A stretch of DNA of 64,000 nt from Ensifer sp. PDNC004 (GCF_016919405.1 NZ_CP070352.1:62001-126000), one strand, 5' to 3'. Counted from the stretch's first letter, positions 18,046 to 26,427 are shown. The notes: generated by a model from the letters alone, not told the origin. Numbers and translations: made by a program.

Positions 18046-18059
18046 TTGACATTTCTCAA
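18046..18059 (-). promoter_or_regulatory. Possible Crp/Fnr-type box upstream of hemerythrin gene
   Basis: TTGACATTTCTCAA is a good TTG-N8-CAA palindrome, but it is centred only about 16 bp before the TTG start of the hemerythrin gene. That is too close for ordinary activation. It may act as a repressor site, mark a different translation start, or be fortuitous. Confidence 0.4.
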
Positions 18060-18069
18060 AGTCTGCGGA

Positions 18070-18225
18070 TCAGCGATCGAGAAAGAGAACGATGGCGATC
18101 GCAACGGAGGAGAGGATCGCCGACAGCGTGGCGCCGCGCTGAAGCACGCCCATGCGATGGAGCACGAGGGCGAAGACGATGATGATGGGGGTAGCGACGG
18201 AAAGGCCGATCTGTGCGTCTGTCAT
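18070..18225 (-). CDS. Small 51-residue membrane protein in the nor/nnr region
   Basis: The frame encodes 51 residues starting MTDAQIGLSVATPIIIVFALVL and ending IVLFLDR. It has two hydrophobic stretches (about residues 6-24 and 33-49) joined by a basic loop HRMGVLQRG, so a two-helix membrane hairpin. The ribosome site AAAGGAG lies nine bases before the ATG, and a Crp/Fnr-type palindrome centred about 57 bp upstream gives proper class II geometry. These points support a real gene. I do not recognise the family. It is divergent from norE and upstream of the hemerythrin-nnrU genes, so a role in NO metabolism or NOR assembly is likely by context only. Confidence 0.7.
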   Translation of the reverse strand: MTDAQIGLSVATPIIIVFALVLHRMGVLQRGATLSAILSSVAIAIVLFLDR

Positions 18226-18275
18226 CGGAAGGCTCCTTTGTTGTCAGCCAATAGCCCCGCCCCTTGGCCGCTTCT

Positions 18276-18289
18276 TTGCTCAATCGCAA
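18276..18289. promoter_or_regulatory. Crp/Fnr-type box between small membrane gene and norE
   Basis: TTGCTCAATCGCAA, flanked to TTT...AAA. It lies in the divergent region and is suitably placed to activate the 51-residue gene leftwards (leader about 16 nt) and norE rightwards (leader about 85 nt). Confidence 0.7.
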
Positions 18290-18330
18290 AGACAGGATGC
18301 GCCCTCGCGCCTAGCTCGAACGATGTTTGG

Positions 18331-18379
18331 GAGCGGGAAGAGGAAAAGTGTGCGCGGTTTTCCGCCCGCATCCCGCTCT
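18331..18379 (+). repeat. 49-bp palindromic intergenic repeat, copy 1
   Basis: It begins GAGCGGGA and ends TCCCGCTCT, with an internal GGAAAA...TTTTCC, so the whole unit can fold as a hairpin. A second copy of exactly 49 bp lies at 26379-26427. From memory, near-identical sequences are abundant between genes in Rhizobiaceae. It sits immediately before the norE ribosome site region. Confidence 0.7.
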
Positions 18380-18408
18380 AACCCAATAGACCTTACGGAG
18401 GCGCTGAC

Positions 18409-18966
18409 ATGGATGCCCGCAGTCATCCGATTGCCGCAACGGTGGAAGAGGACACGACGGACGCCTTGCTGCTCTGGGTGCTCGTCTGGAGTGAACTTGC
18501 CGCGTTCGGTATTCTGCTTGTCGGCTTCCTGATTGTGGGTCTTCTCCAGCCGGACGCGTTTGCCGCCGCCCGCTCGCATCTCGATCCGCTGCTTGCCGGT
18601 ATCAACACGCTTGTTCTTTTGACAAGCGGCTGGCAGGCGGCCTTGGCGGCGAGGCCGAGGGCATCGCTTAAGCAGCGCAGGCGGGCGCTGGTGAATGCAG
18701 CACTTTTCGGCTTCGCCTTCGCGGCGATCAAGCTCTTCGAGTATAGCGCCGAGGCTGTCGTTGCCGGCGATCCTCAGTTCGGCTCCTTCTTCGAGCTCTA
18801 TTTTCTCGTCACCGGCTTCCATCTGCTGCACGTCGTCTTCGGTGCCTTCGTGCTCATCATCGTTGCCTGGCGACCGAAACCCGGCAATGTCGCGTTGATC
18901 ACCACGCTCTGGCACGTCATCGATCTGGTCTGGATCGTGATGTTCCCGCTCGTCTATCTCGTGTGA
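18409..18966 (+). CDS. norE: NorE, cytochrome c oxidase subunit III-like protein
   Basis: 185 residues with about five transmembrane helices and the heme-copper oxidase subunit III signature: WSELAAFGILLVGFLIV near the N terminus, FELYFLVTGFHLLHVVFGAFVL and LWHVIDLVWIVMFPLVYLV at the C terminus. NorE supports nitric oxide reductase assembly or activity but is not a catalytic subunit. ACGGAGG precedes the ATG. First gene of norEFCBQD, with a Crp/Fnr-type box upstream. Confidence 0.93.
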   Translation: MDARSHPIAATVEEDTTDALLLWVLVWSELAAFGILLVGFLIVGLLQPDAFAAARSHLDPLLAGINTLVLLTSGWQAALAARPRASLKQRRRALVNAALFGFAFAAIKLFEYSAEAVVAGDPQFGSFFELYFLVTGFHLLHVVFGAFVLIIVAWRPKPGNVALITTLWHVIDLVWIVMFPLVYLV

Positions 18967-18971
18967 GTGCC

Positions 18972-19250
18972 ATGACCGATCGCAATCCCAGACAATTGTT
19001 CAACACTTGGCTTCTGCTTGCCGGAGCCGTGTTTTCGGGCATGGCGCTGATGGTGGTCGCCGGGCCGGCCACCCTCGTCATCGCCGTGTTGCTCGGGCTC
19101 GCCGTCGTCAAAAGCCGGTTCGTCGCGCTCGATTTCATGGGGCTCCGGCAGGCGCCGTCGGCCCTTCGTCTCGGCCTTTTGATCTGGCCCGCAGCGCTCG
19201 TCCTTGCCGCTGCAGCGAAGCTGGTCCTGAGCACTGCTCTCTTCAGCTGA
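18972..19250 (+). CDS. norF: NorF-like small membrane protein
   Basis: 92 residues from the ATG at 18972; a GTG at 18963 overlapping the norE stop is the alternative. Three hydrophobic segments are visible (NTWLLLAGAVFSGMALMVV, TLVIAVLLGLAVV, LRLGLLIWPAALVLAAAAKLVL). The size, the arrangement and the position directly after norE fit NorF, the small partner of NorE in NOR maturation, also related to cytochrome c oxidase subunit IV-like proteins. Confidence 0.85.
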   Translation: MTDRNPRQLFNTWLLLAGAVFSGMALMVVAGPATLVIAVLLGLAVVKSRFVALDFMGLRQAPSALRLGLLIWPAALVLAAAAKLVLSTALFS

Positions 19251-19268
19251 GACGACCCGTGGACTTGT

Positions 19269-19282
19269 TTGCCGAAACGCAA
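19269..19282 (+). promoter_or_regulatory. Crp/Fnr-type box upstream of norCBQD
   Basis: TTGCCGAAACGCAA with outer T/A flanks. It is centred about 144 bp before the norC start and after norF, so norCBQD probably has its own NO-responsive promoter. Confidence 0.72.
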
Positions 19283-19419
19283 AGAAGCCGCCGCCGATTT
19301 CCCTAGACATGGGTTTGCCCCGATTGTTGCCAGCGCAGGAAATGCTGCGCCGCACGGGGAGGGGATCAGATCAGCCGGCCGCACTCTCAGCGGCCAACTG
19401 AAATCGAAAGGACCACGTG

Positions 19420-19872
19420 ATGGCAGAACGCCTCACCAAAACCGGGGCCCGTAACGTCTTTTACGGCGGGTCCTTCTTTTTCTTCGCAATCTTTGTCGGG
19501 CTGACCGCCCACAGCCACTACTACATGCGCACGACCTCGACGGACGAAACGACGCTGACCGATGCGGTCGCACGCGGCAAACACGTCTGGGAAAAGAACT
19601 CCTGTATCAACTGCCACACGCTTCTCGGCGAGGGCGCCTATTTCGCGCCCGAGCTCGGCAATGTCTGGAAGCGCTTCGGCGGCGAGGCCGATCCGGCCGG
19701 CGCCCGCGAAACGCTAAAAGCCTGGATGGCTGCCCAGCCGACCGGCATCGAGGGACGGCGGCAAATGCCGCAGTTCAATCTCACCGAACAGGAACTCAAC
19801 GACCTCGCCGACTTCCTCGAATGGACGAGCCGTATCAAGACCCAGAACTGGCCGCCGAACGAGGCAGGCTAA
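19420..19872 (+). CDS. norC: Nitric oxide reductase subunit C (cytochrome c)
   Basis: 150 residues from the ATG at 19420, seven bases after AAAGGA. An N-terminal membrane anchor (VFYGGSFFFFAIFVGLTAHSHYY) is followed by a periplasmic c-type heme domain with CINCH, the family segment HTLLGEGAYFAPELGNVWKRFG and the axial methionine region GRRQMPQFNLTEQE. NorC passes electrons from cytochrome c or a cupredoxin to NorB, which reduces 2 NO to N2O. Followed by norB after 24 bp. Confidence 0.96.
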   Translation: MAERLTKTGARNVFYGGSFFFFAIFVGLTAHSHYYMRTTSTDETTLTDAVARGKHVWEKNSCINCHTLLGEGAYFAPELGNVWKRFGGEADPAGARETLKAWMAAQPTGIEGRRQMPQFNLTEQELNDLADFLEWTSRIKTQNWPPNEAG

Positions 19873-19896
19873 GCGAACCGATTGGAGTGTGACACC

Positions 19897-21243
19897 ATGA
19901 AATATCAAACCCAAAAGGTCGCGATGCTCTATTTCTACGGAGCGCTCGGCCTGTTCCTCGCCCAGGTGCTGTTCGGCGTGCTTGCCGGTACCATTTACGT
20001 CCTGCCCAACACGCTCTCCGAGCTGCTGCCCTTCAACATCGTGCGCATGGTCCACACCAACGCGCTGATCGTCTGGCTGCTCATGGGCTTCATGGGCGCG
20101 ACCTACTACCTGCTGCCGGAAGAAGCCGAAACCGAACTCTACAGCACGAAGATCGCCGTCGCGCAGTTCTGGATCTTCCTGATCGCCGCGGCTGTCGCCG
20201 TCGTCGGCTATCTCCTGCACATCCACGAGGGGCGCGAATTCCTCGAGCAGCCCTTCGCGATCAAGGTGGGCATCGTCATCGTCGCGCTGATGTTCCTCTA
20301 CAACATCACGCTGACGGTGCTGAAAGGCCGCAAGACGACCGTCACCAACATCCTGATCTTCGGGCTCTGGGGTGTGGCGATCTTCTTCCTCTTCGCCTTC
20401 TACAATCCGATCAACCTGGCGCTCGACAAGATGTACTGGTGGTACGTCGTCCACCTCTGGGTCGAAGGCGTCTGGGAACTGATCATGGCATCGGTGCTCG
20501 CCTTCCTGATGATCAAGCTCAACGGCATCGACCGTGAGGTCGTCGAAAAGTGGCTCTATGTCATCGTCGGCCTGGCGCTCTTCTCCGGCATCCTCGGCAC
20601 GGGCCACCACTATTACTGGATCGGTGCACCGGGTTACTGGCAATGGATCGGTTCGCTGTTCTCGACGCTGGAAGTGGCCCCCTTCTTCACCATGGTGGTC
20701 TTCACCTTCGTGATGACCTGGAAGGCCGGCCGCAAGCATCCGAACCGCGCAGCCCTGCTCTGGTCGATCGGCTGCTCGGTCATGGCCTTCTTCGGCGCCG
20801 GCGTCTGGGGCTTCCTGCACACGCTGTCTTCGGTGAACTACTACACCCATGGCACCCAGGTGACCGCGGCCCACGGACACCTCGCGTTCTTCGGCGCCTA
20901 TGTGATGCTGAACCTCGCGGTCATGGCCTACGCCATCCCGGAAATCCGCGGCCGTGCGCCCTATAACCAGTGGCTGTCGATGGTGAGCTTCTGGATCATG
21001 TGCACCGCCATGTCGGTCATGACCTTCGCGCTCACCTTCGCCGGTGTCCTCCAGGCGCACCTGCAGCGCGTGCTCGGCGAAAGCTACATGGACGTCCAGG
21101 ACCAGCTGGCGCTGTTCTACTGGATCCGCCTCGGCTCGGGTGCCGTCGTCCTGATCTCGGCGCTGATGTTCATCTGGGCGGTTCTGATGCCCGGCCGCGA
21201 GCGCAGCGAGAAGCTCGCCGGCGTCGTTCAGCCTGCCGAATGA
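19897..21243 (+). CDS. norB: Nitric oxide reductase subunit B (cNOR catalytic subunit)
   Basis: 448 residues from the ATG at 19897 (GGAG ten bases upstream), 12 transmembrane helices. The heme b and b3/FeB ligands appear in RMVHTNALIVWLLMG, WYVVHLWVEGVWE (FeB His plus the conserved Glu), GTGHHYYWIG and HGTQVTAAHGHLAFFG. There is no extra N-terminal quinol-oxidase domain and norC precedes it, so it is the cytochrome c-dependent cNOR type. The reaction is 2 NO + 2 e- + 2 H+ to N2O + H2O. Confidence 0.97.
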   Translation: MKYQTQKVAMLYFYGALGLFLAQVLFGVLAGTIYVLPNTLSELLPFNIVRMVHTNALIVWLLMGFMGATYYLLPEEAETELYSTKIAVAQFWIFLIAAAVAVVGYLLHIHEGREFLEQPFAIKVGIVIVALMFLYNITLTVLKGRKTTVTNILIFGLWGVAIFFLFAFYNPINLALDKMYWWYVVHLWVEGVWELIMASVLAFLMIKLNGIDREVVEKWLYVIVGLALFSGILGTGHHYYWIGAPGYWQWIGSLFSTLEVAPFFTMVVFTFVMTWKAGRKHPNRAALLWSIGCSVMAFFGAGVWGFLHTLSSVNYYTHGTQVTAAHGHLAFFGAYVMLNLAVMAYAIPEIRGRAPYNQWLSMVSFWIMCTAMSVMTFALTFAGVLQAHLQRVLGESYMDVQDQLALFYWIRLGSGAVVLISALMFIWAVLMPGRERSEKLAGVVQPAE

Positions 21244-21308
21244 CCGATCAGCCGGCGCGGTTCGCCGCGCCGGCATCTCCTCAAGAATTCCCAGCATGGA
21301 GACTTGCC

Positions 21309-22121
21309 ATGAGCCCTGTCCAATCTGCCGTCAGTCGCGCGGCACTCGATATCCCCGCCTATAGCCCCTCCGGCAATGAATGCGCGCTGTTCGAAAGCGC
21401 CTGGGTGCGGCAGCTGCCGCTCCTCTTGAAGGGACCGACCGGATGCGGCAAGACCCGCTTCGTCAGCCACATGGCGGCGAAGCTCGGCCTGCCGCTTTCG
21501 ACCGTTTCCTGCCATGACGATCTGGCCGCCGCCGACCTCACCGGCCGCTATCTGCTGAAGGGCGGCGACACCGTTTGGGTCGACGGCCCCTTGACCCGCG
21601 CCGTGCGCAATGGCGGCGTCTGCTATCTCGACGAGATCGTGGAAGCCCGCAAGGACGTGGCCGTCGTCCTGCATCCACTGACCGACGACCGCCGCATGCT
21701 GCCGCTGGAGCGCACCGGCGAACTGCTCGAAGCACCATCGAGCTTCATGCTGATCGTGTCCTACAATCCCGGCTACCAAAATCTGCTGAAGAGCCTGAAG
21801 CCAAGTACAAGGCAGCGCTTCGTGGCGATCGAGTTCGATTTCCTGCCGCGCAACGCGGAGATTTCAGTCGTTTCGCAGGAGAGCGGGCTGCTGGAGGGCC
21901 AGGTGGCGCCGCTCGTTAACCTCGCGCACCGCCTGCGCGCGCTGAAGGGGCATGACCTCGAAGAAGGCGTGTCGACCCGGCTGCTCGTCTACTGTGCATC
22001 GCTCATCGATGCCGGCATGCCGGTCAAGGATGCCGTGCGCGCCGCAATGATCGAACCGCTCACCGACGAACCGGACGTGCGCGCAGCCCTTCTCGAAGTG
22101 GCCGGTTCGCTGATCGCGTGA
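21309..22121 (+). CDS. norQ: NorQ, MoxR-type AAA+ ATPase for NOR activation
   Basis: 270 residues from the ATG at 21309 (GGAG upstream). Walker A is LLKGPTGCGKTRF, Walker B is GGVCYLDEIVEARKD, and the sensor region SYNPGYQNLLKSLKPSTRQRF is the NorQ/CbbQ signature. NorQ works with the VWA protein NorD to insert the FeB iron into NorB. norD follows after 8 bp. Confidence 0.95.
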   Translation: MSPVQSAVSRAALDIPAYSPSGNECALFESAWVRQLPLLLKGPTGCGKTRFVSHMAAKLGLPLSTVSCHDDLAAADLTGRYLLKGGDTVWVDGPLTRAVRNGGVCYLDEIVEARKDVAVVLHPLTDDRRMLPLERTGELLEAPSSFMLIVSYNPGYQNLLKSLKPSTRQRFVAIEFDFLPRNAEISVVSQESGLLEGQVAPLVNLAHRLRALKGHDLEEGVSTRLLVYCASLIDAGMPVKDAVRAAMIEPLTDEPDVRAALLEVAGSLIA

Positions 22122-22129
22122 GGTGAACC

Positions 22130-24031
22130 ATGCTTGATTTCCTCGAGCTCGAAGAAACCGTCGGACGGGCCTGGCACCGTTTCGTCGGCAACACCAGAAC
22201 CTGGCGGCGCTATCCGGAAGAGGCGGTGAAGCTCGCCGACATGTTGCCGGTGCTCGGCGTCTCCTTTCGCGGACATGGCGGCGAGGCGGCGGTGCAGATC
22301 GTGCCCGCCCGAGGACGCACGTCGACCCATCGGCTGCGGTGGCGGCAGCGCATGGGGCTTGGCGAAGAGAAGCTCGTTCAGCCGGCGCGCGACCACGCGT
22401 CGCTGATGTTGCCGGGCGAGATCGACATCTTTCCGACGAAAGACCTGAACCGGGATCTCTATCACTGGCTCGTTGCCTATATGGCGACGATGCCGGTCGA
22501 CCCCGTCAGCGAGACCGATCCGCTCCGCCGCGACCTGGCGCTGATATCGCGCGCGCTGGAAACGGTCGAGGAAGTCTTCCAGCGGTTTCCCGGCCTTAGG
22601 CGGCGCTATCGGCGCCTGGCCGAGGCGACCCTGGCCGAGCGGCAAAGGGGAGCGTTGCCGTCGGTCGAGCAACATCTCGAAAACCGTATCCTGCGCCTGT
22701 TGCGCAAGACGACCGGGGAAGCAGACACCACGCTGCCGTCCATTTTCCCTCACCGCGCGCCGCCCGGTTACCTGCCGATGCTGCCGATGCCGCTTTGGCC
22801 GGACACGCTGCTTCGGGCGGAAACGAAGACCACCCGCGACGAGGATGTCGCCGCAACGGCAGGCACGCAGGGGACGGTCGCCGAAGTCGAACGCCACGTC
22901 GCCGTGCGCGAAAATCCTGAGAACCGCAAGGGGGAGCGCAGCCCCTTCATTCTCAACCGCTTCGAGAAGATCCTCGCCATGGCCGAGATGGTCAATGTCG
23001 ACCGCCCCGGCGACGACAGCGACGACCACGACAGCAAGGCTGCCGAGGAACTCGACGACATGACGCTCGGTGAGCGCAAGGGACGGCCCTCGGCGCGATT
23101 CCGTTTCGACCTCGACCTGCCGCCGGAAGCCGTCGATCCGACGCCGCTGACGGCCGAGCTGACCTATCCCGAATGGAACTACCGGACCGGGCAGTACCTC
23201 AAGGACCATTGCCGCGTGCTGGCGATGCCGGCTTCCGCTGAGGCGGAGCGGAGCGAACTGACCGAGGAAAGCCGGAGCTTGATCCGCCGGGTGCGGCGCC
23301 AGTTCGAAGTGCTGCGCCCGCGGCACGAGATGCTGCGTGCACAACTTGACGGCGCCGATCTCGATCTCGACGCGGTCGTGCGTGCCCGCACCGATCTCGC
23401 CGCCGGCGGCCAGGGCAGCGACCGTATTCATCTGATGAGCCGGCCGCAGGTGCATGATCTGGCGGTGACGATCCTCGTCGACGTGTCGCTGTCGACCGAT
23501 TCCTGGTCCGACAACCGGCGGGTGCTCGATGTCGAGAAAGAGGCGCTGCTCATCCTTGCGCACGGGCTCTCGGCCTGCGGCGACAACCACTCGATCCTGA
23601 CGTTTACCTCAAGGCGGCGCGACTGGGTGCGGGTCGAAACCGTGAAGGCCTTCAACGAGGCGATGGGACCGCTGGTCGAAGCGCGCATCGCGGCGCTGAA
23701 GCCGGGCTATTATACGCGCATCGGTGCTGCGATCCGGCACGCCTCGGCCGAGCTCCGACGGCAGCCGAACCGCAAGAAGCTCTTGCTTGTTCTGACCGAC
23801 GGCAAGCCCAACGATATCGACCACTACGAGGGGCGTTTCGCGCTTGAAGACATCCGCCGCGCGGTCACCGAGGCCCGGCGCAGCGGCATCAACACCTTCG
23901 CCGTCACCGTCGACCGCGATGCGAAGTCCTACGTGCCCGCCATGTTCGGCCAGAACGGCTATTCCGTAGTCGGCAACATCTCGCGGCTGCCGGCGGCACT
24001 GCCGGCGATCTACCGGAATTTGGTGGGGTAA
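22130..24031 (+). CDS. norD: NorD, VWA-domain NOR activation protein
   Basis: 633 residues. The C-terminal von Willebrand factor A domain has the MIDAS motif TILVDVSLSTDSW near residue 445, then SCGDNHSILTF-like (ACGDNHSILTFTS) and the late VLTDGKPNDIDHYEG segment. The N-terminal half is the helical NorD-specific region. It pairs with NorQ for non-heme iron insertion in nitric oxide reductase. Last gene of the nor operon; a hairpin terminator follows after 26 bp. Confidence 0.95.
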   Translation: MLDFLELEETVGRAWHRFVGNTRTWRRYPEEAVKLADMLPVLGVSFRGHGGEAAVQIVPARGRTSTHRLRWRQRMGLGEEKLVQPARDHASLMLPGEIDIFPTKDLNRDLYHWLVAYMATMPVDPVSETDPLRRDLALISRALETVEEVFQRFPGLRRRYRRLAEATLAERQRGALPSVEQHLENRILRLLRKTTGEADTTLPSIFPHRAPPGYLPMLPMPLWPDTLLRAETKTTRDEDVAATAGTQGTVAEVERHVAVRENPENRKGERSPFILNRFEKILAMAEMVNVDRPGDDSDDHDSKAAEELDDMTLGERKGRPSARFRFDLDLPPEAVDPTPLTAELTYPEWNYRTGQYLKDHCRVLAMPASAEAERSELTEESRSLIRRVRRQFEVLRPRHEMLRAQLDGADLDLDAVVRARTDLAAGGQGSDRIHLMSRPQVHDLAVTILVDVSLSTDSWSDNRRVLDVEKEALLILAHGLSACGDNHSILTFTSRRRDWVRVETVKAFNEAMGPLVEARIAALKPGYYTRIGAAIRHASAELRRQPNRKKLLLVLTDGKPNDIDHYEGRFALEDIRRAVTEARRSGINTFAVTVDRDAKSYVPAMFGQNGYSVVGNISRLPAALPAIYRNLVG

Positions 24032-24057
24032 GGCGGTACCCAAGTCGAGAGAGAAGC

Positions 24058-24085
24058 AAGAGGCCCGGGAACCGCCGGGCCTCTT
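24058..24085 (+). terminator. Rho-independent terminator after norD
   Basis: An 11-bp stem (24058-24068 with 24075-24085) with a 6-nt loop; the right arm ends CTCTTT. Confidence 0.85.
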
Positions 24086-24506
24086 TGATTCAACGGAAGC
24101 CGTTTGCCAGCCGCGCGTGCGCCGTTTCGCGGCCATTTGGGGCGGATTTGCCGATCCGCTCGCGGCTATTCTCGGGGGGAGGAGGCTGGGTCTCGATGCT
24201 CGGGAAAAGCCGGGCATGACGTGTTGGATGGGCAGTTTTGCCAAAGTGTATAGCTGAGCTGCCAGCGATGGCTGCCGACGACAAGCTTGGAAACGGCTCG
24301 TTTTCAGTGAGCGTAGTTGCCCAAAACTTCGTCATCGTCGCCCTTGAGGCGAGGATCCAAGGCGCATCCGAACGTATTTCGTGGCACAAAATAACGAAGT
24401 GCTCGGGTCGAGCACGAGCATGACGGAAGAGACGGACGGCGCTTTGCCGGCGTGATTGCGCCGGGAACGCTCGGCAATAGCCAAACCTTCCCGGCGATCA
24501 GCGCAC
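24086..24506. other. Intergenic region between norD and hemN, no gene seen
   Basis: No frame here has both a start signal and protein-like composition. The only structure noticed is the RIME-like element at about 24329-24430. Confidence 0.6.
24329..24430 (+). repeat. RIME-like rhizobial intergenic mosaic element
   Basis: Two small palindromic parts, around TCGCCCTTGAGGCGAGGATC (24337-24358) and around GTGCTCGGGTCGAGCACGAG (24399-24418), are separated by a short AT-richer stretch. Their wording resembles the CTCGGG...CCCGAGGATCC arms of RIME elements in Rhizobium. The match is from memory and boundaries are approximate. Confidence 0.45.
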
Positions 24507-25859
24507 TCAAGCCGCCTTGCTGTGCACCCTCTGGGACTCGTCGATATAGGCATCGAAGGCCGCCGCCACCGCGCGGATGACGAAGCGGTGCTCGGGCCTG
24601 ACCGTGATGACGCCATCAGCGATATCGATCACACCGTCTTTTCGCAGTTCGGCCAACTTGCTGTTGCCGCCTACGAACGATTGCCAGTCCCGGCCATGCG
24701 CTGCGGCGATTGCGGAAATATCCGCACTGAAATCGCACATCAGCCGTTCGATGATCGCTGCGCGCAGACGGTCCTCGTCGGTCAGTCGGTAGCCCTTGGT
24801 GGTTGCGAGGCGACTGGAGGCGATGCGGCTTGCATAGACGCCGGGCGGCACCTCGTTCTGGACATAACCGTCGCGCGAGCGGCCGATCGCCGAGGCGCCG
24901 AAACCGATCAGGGTCTCGCAGGTGTCGGTCGTGTAGCCCTGGAAGTTGCGGCGGAGTTGCCCAGCCTCCTGGGCGGTGACGAGATCATCGTCGGGCAAGG
25001 CAAAATGGTCGAGGCCGATCTGCCTGTAGCCGGCTTTTACCAGCGCCTCGCTGATCGCCATCGCCTGTTCGGCGCGCGCAGCACTGTCGGGCAGTGCCGT
25101 CTCCTCGATCATGCGCTGGTGCTTCTTGAAGCTCGGCACATGGGCGTAACCGAAAACCGCCAACCGTTCCGGCCGCATCGCCACGGCCACATCGACCGTC
25201 TCGACGCAGGAGCGCACCGTCTGATGCGGCAGGCCGTAGATCAGGTCGAAATTGATCCCACTGACACCGGCGCCGCGCAAATGGTCGACGGCTTCGGCCG
25301 TCTGCTTCTCGCTTTGAATGCGGTTGATTGCCTTCTGCACGACGGGATCGAAGCTCTGTACGCCGAGGCTTGCGCGCCGGACTCCGCCTTCGCCGAGTGC
25401 CTCGGCCATGGCGAGCGTCAGCCGGCGCGGATCGATCTCGACCGCGACATTGGCCGATGGTGCCAGCGCGAAACGCTCGCGCATCAGCGCCATCAACGCC
25501 AGGAATTCACGCGGCTCGATGATCGTCGGCGTGCCGCCGCCAAAATGTACCTCTGCGACCGGAAGCGGCCGGCCAATGGCATCGGCGACCATGCGGATCT
25601 CGTCCCGGAGCACCTCGAGATAATCGAGGATCGGATCGTCCTTCTTGGTGATCGTCGTGTGGCAGCCGCAGTACCAGCACATGGAACGACAGAAGGGGAT
25701 GTGCAGGTAGAACGACACGTCCTGCCCATCCGGGATCGCCTTCAGCCAGTCGCCATAGGTGTGATCGTCGACATCAGCGGCAAAGCGCGGTGCGGTTGGG
25801 TAACTCGTATAGCGCGGCAGGCGCATTTCACCGTATTTCAGCAGCGCAGAAGCTAACAT
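24507..25859 (-). CDS. hemN: Oxygen-independent coproporphyrinogen III oxidase
   Basis: 450 residues. Radical SAM cysteines lie in the HemN arrangement FYLHIPFCRSMCWYCGCHT (C-x3-C-x2-C plus the neighbouring Cys). Further marks are VHFGGGTPTIIEP, LGVQSFDPVVQKAINRIQ and INFDLIYGLPHQT. It performs anaerobic decarboxylation of coproporphyrinogen III for heme synthesis, which NorCB and other hemoproteins of this island need. GAGGA precedes the ATG, and a Crp/Fnr-type box centred 67 bp upstream gives ideal activator spacing. Confidence 0.96.
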   Translation of the reverse strand: MLASALLKYGEMRLPRYTSYPTAPRFAADVDDHTYGDWLKAIPDGQDVSFYLHIPFCRSMCWYCGCHTTITKKDDPILDYLEVLRDEIRMVADAIGRPLPVAEVHFGGGTPTIIEPREFLALMALMRERFALAPSANVAVEIDPRRLTLAMAEALGEGGVRRASLGVQSFDPVVQKAINRIQSEKQTAEAVDHLRGAGVSGINFDLIYGLPHQTVRSCVETVDVAVAMRPERLAVFGYAHVPSFKKHQRMIEETALPDSAARAEQAMAISEALVKAGYRQIGLDHFALPDDDLVTAQEAGQLRRNFQGYTTDTCETLIGFGASAIGRSRDGYVQNEVPPGVYASRIASSRLATTKGYRLTDEDRLRAAIIERLMCDFSADISAIAAAHGRDWQSFVGGNSKLAELRKDGVIDIADGVITVRPEHRFVIRAVAAAFDAYIDESQRVHSKAA

Positions 25860-25919
25860 TTCGTCCTCATCTGGGTGGCGATGGATGCAGCTTTTTAGGA
25901 CCCGCGGGCCCGCATCTCT

Positions 25920-25933
25920 TTGCGAAAAATCAA
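25920..25933 (-). promoter_or_regulatory. Crp/Fnr-type box for hemN
   Basis: TTGCGAAAAATCAA; half-sites TTGCG and ATCAA make it a hybrid of NnrR- and Fnr-like sequences. Its distance to hemN fits class II activation with a leader of about 26 nt. Confidence 0.72.
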
Positions 25934-25966
25934 GGACGGGACGGTCTCGGCCAAAGCGAGATTTGT

Positions 25967-25980
25967 TTGCGCTTCGACAA
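25967..25980 (+). promoter_or_regulatory. Crp/Fnr-type box for the DUF2249 gene block
   Basis: TTGCGCTTCGACAA with T/A flanks, 40 bp from the hemN box. Spacing to the plus-strand gene at 26076 would give a leader of about 60 nt. Confidence 0.65.
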
Positions 25981-26075
25981 AATGTCGCGGCGGCGCTGTC
26001 GCTAGGTTGCGGAAATCCGGGGCGTGTGCGCCGGCGTTGCCCGGATCATCATCAAATGACGGCGCTCAGAAGCGG

Positions 26076-26360
26076 ATGACCATGACCATTGCAGAGACCG
26101 ACAAGCCCTTCATCGATGTGCGGACGATCCCGCCGGTAGAACGCCATCCGAAAATCTTCGGCATGTTGAACGCGCTTGCCGAGAGCGGCGCCTTCATCAT
26201 CATCAACGACCACGATCCGCGCCCGCTGCACTACCAGTTGGAAACCCGCTATCCGGGCGAATTCACCTGGGAGTATCTCGAGCAGGGACCTGACGTCTGG
26301 CGTGTCGAGATCGGCCGGCAGCAGTCCTCCGGCTGTGACTGCTGCTGCGGCGGGCACTGA
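26076..26360 (+). CDS. DUF2249-domain protein with cysteine-rich tail
   Basis: 94 residues from the ATG at 26076 (an in-frame ATG follows at 26082). The body matches DUF2249: FIDVRTIPPVERHPKIFGMLNALAESGAFIIINDHDPRPLHYQLE and EYLEQGPDVWRVEI (landmarks NDHDPRPLHYQ and WRVEIGR). The C terminus SSGCDCCCGGH has four Cys and a His, a likely metal site. DUF2249 proteins are frequent beside denitrification and hemerythrin genes; their function is not known. A Crp/Fnr-type box lies upstream. Confidence 0.82.
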   Translation: MTMTIAETDKPFIDVRTIPPVERHPKIFGMLNALAESGAFIIINDHDPRPLHYQLETRYPGEFTWEYLEQGPDVWRVEIGRQQSSGCDCCCGGH

Positions 26361-26378
26361 GCCCCTGGGTTCCTTCAA

Positions 26379-26427
26379 GAGCGGGGTGAGAAAAAGCGTG
26401 CGTCATTTTCCGCTCTCATTCCGCTCT
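26379..26427 (+). repeat. 49-bp palindromic intergenic repeat, copy 2
   Basis: Same length and same arms as the copy at 18331-18379 (GAGCGGGG... to ...TTCCGCTCT, with internal TTTTCCGC). It lies between two genes of the same orientation, as copies in rhizobia often do. Confidence 0.65.

Noticed and set aside
19714..21297. 527-codon minus-strand frame over norB
   Set aside because: Extremely rich in Asp, Glu, His and Arg, the mirror of a membrane-protein gene; norB is certain on the other strand.
21989..23590. 533-codon minus-strand frame over norD
   Set aside because: Antisense shadow; norD with its VWA domain explains the region.
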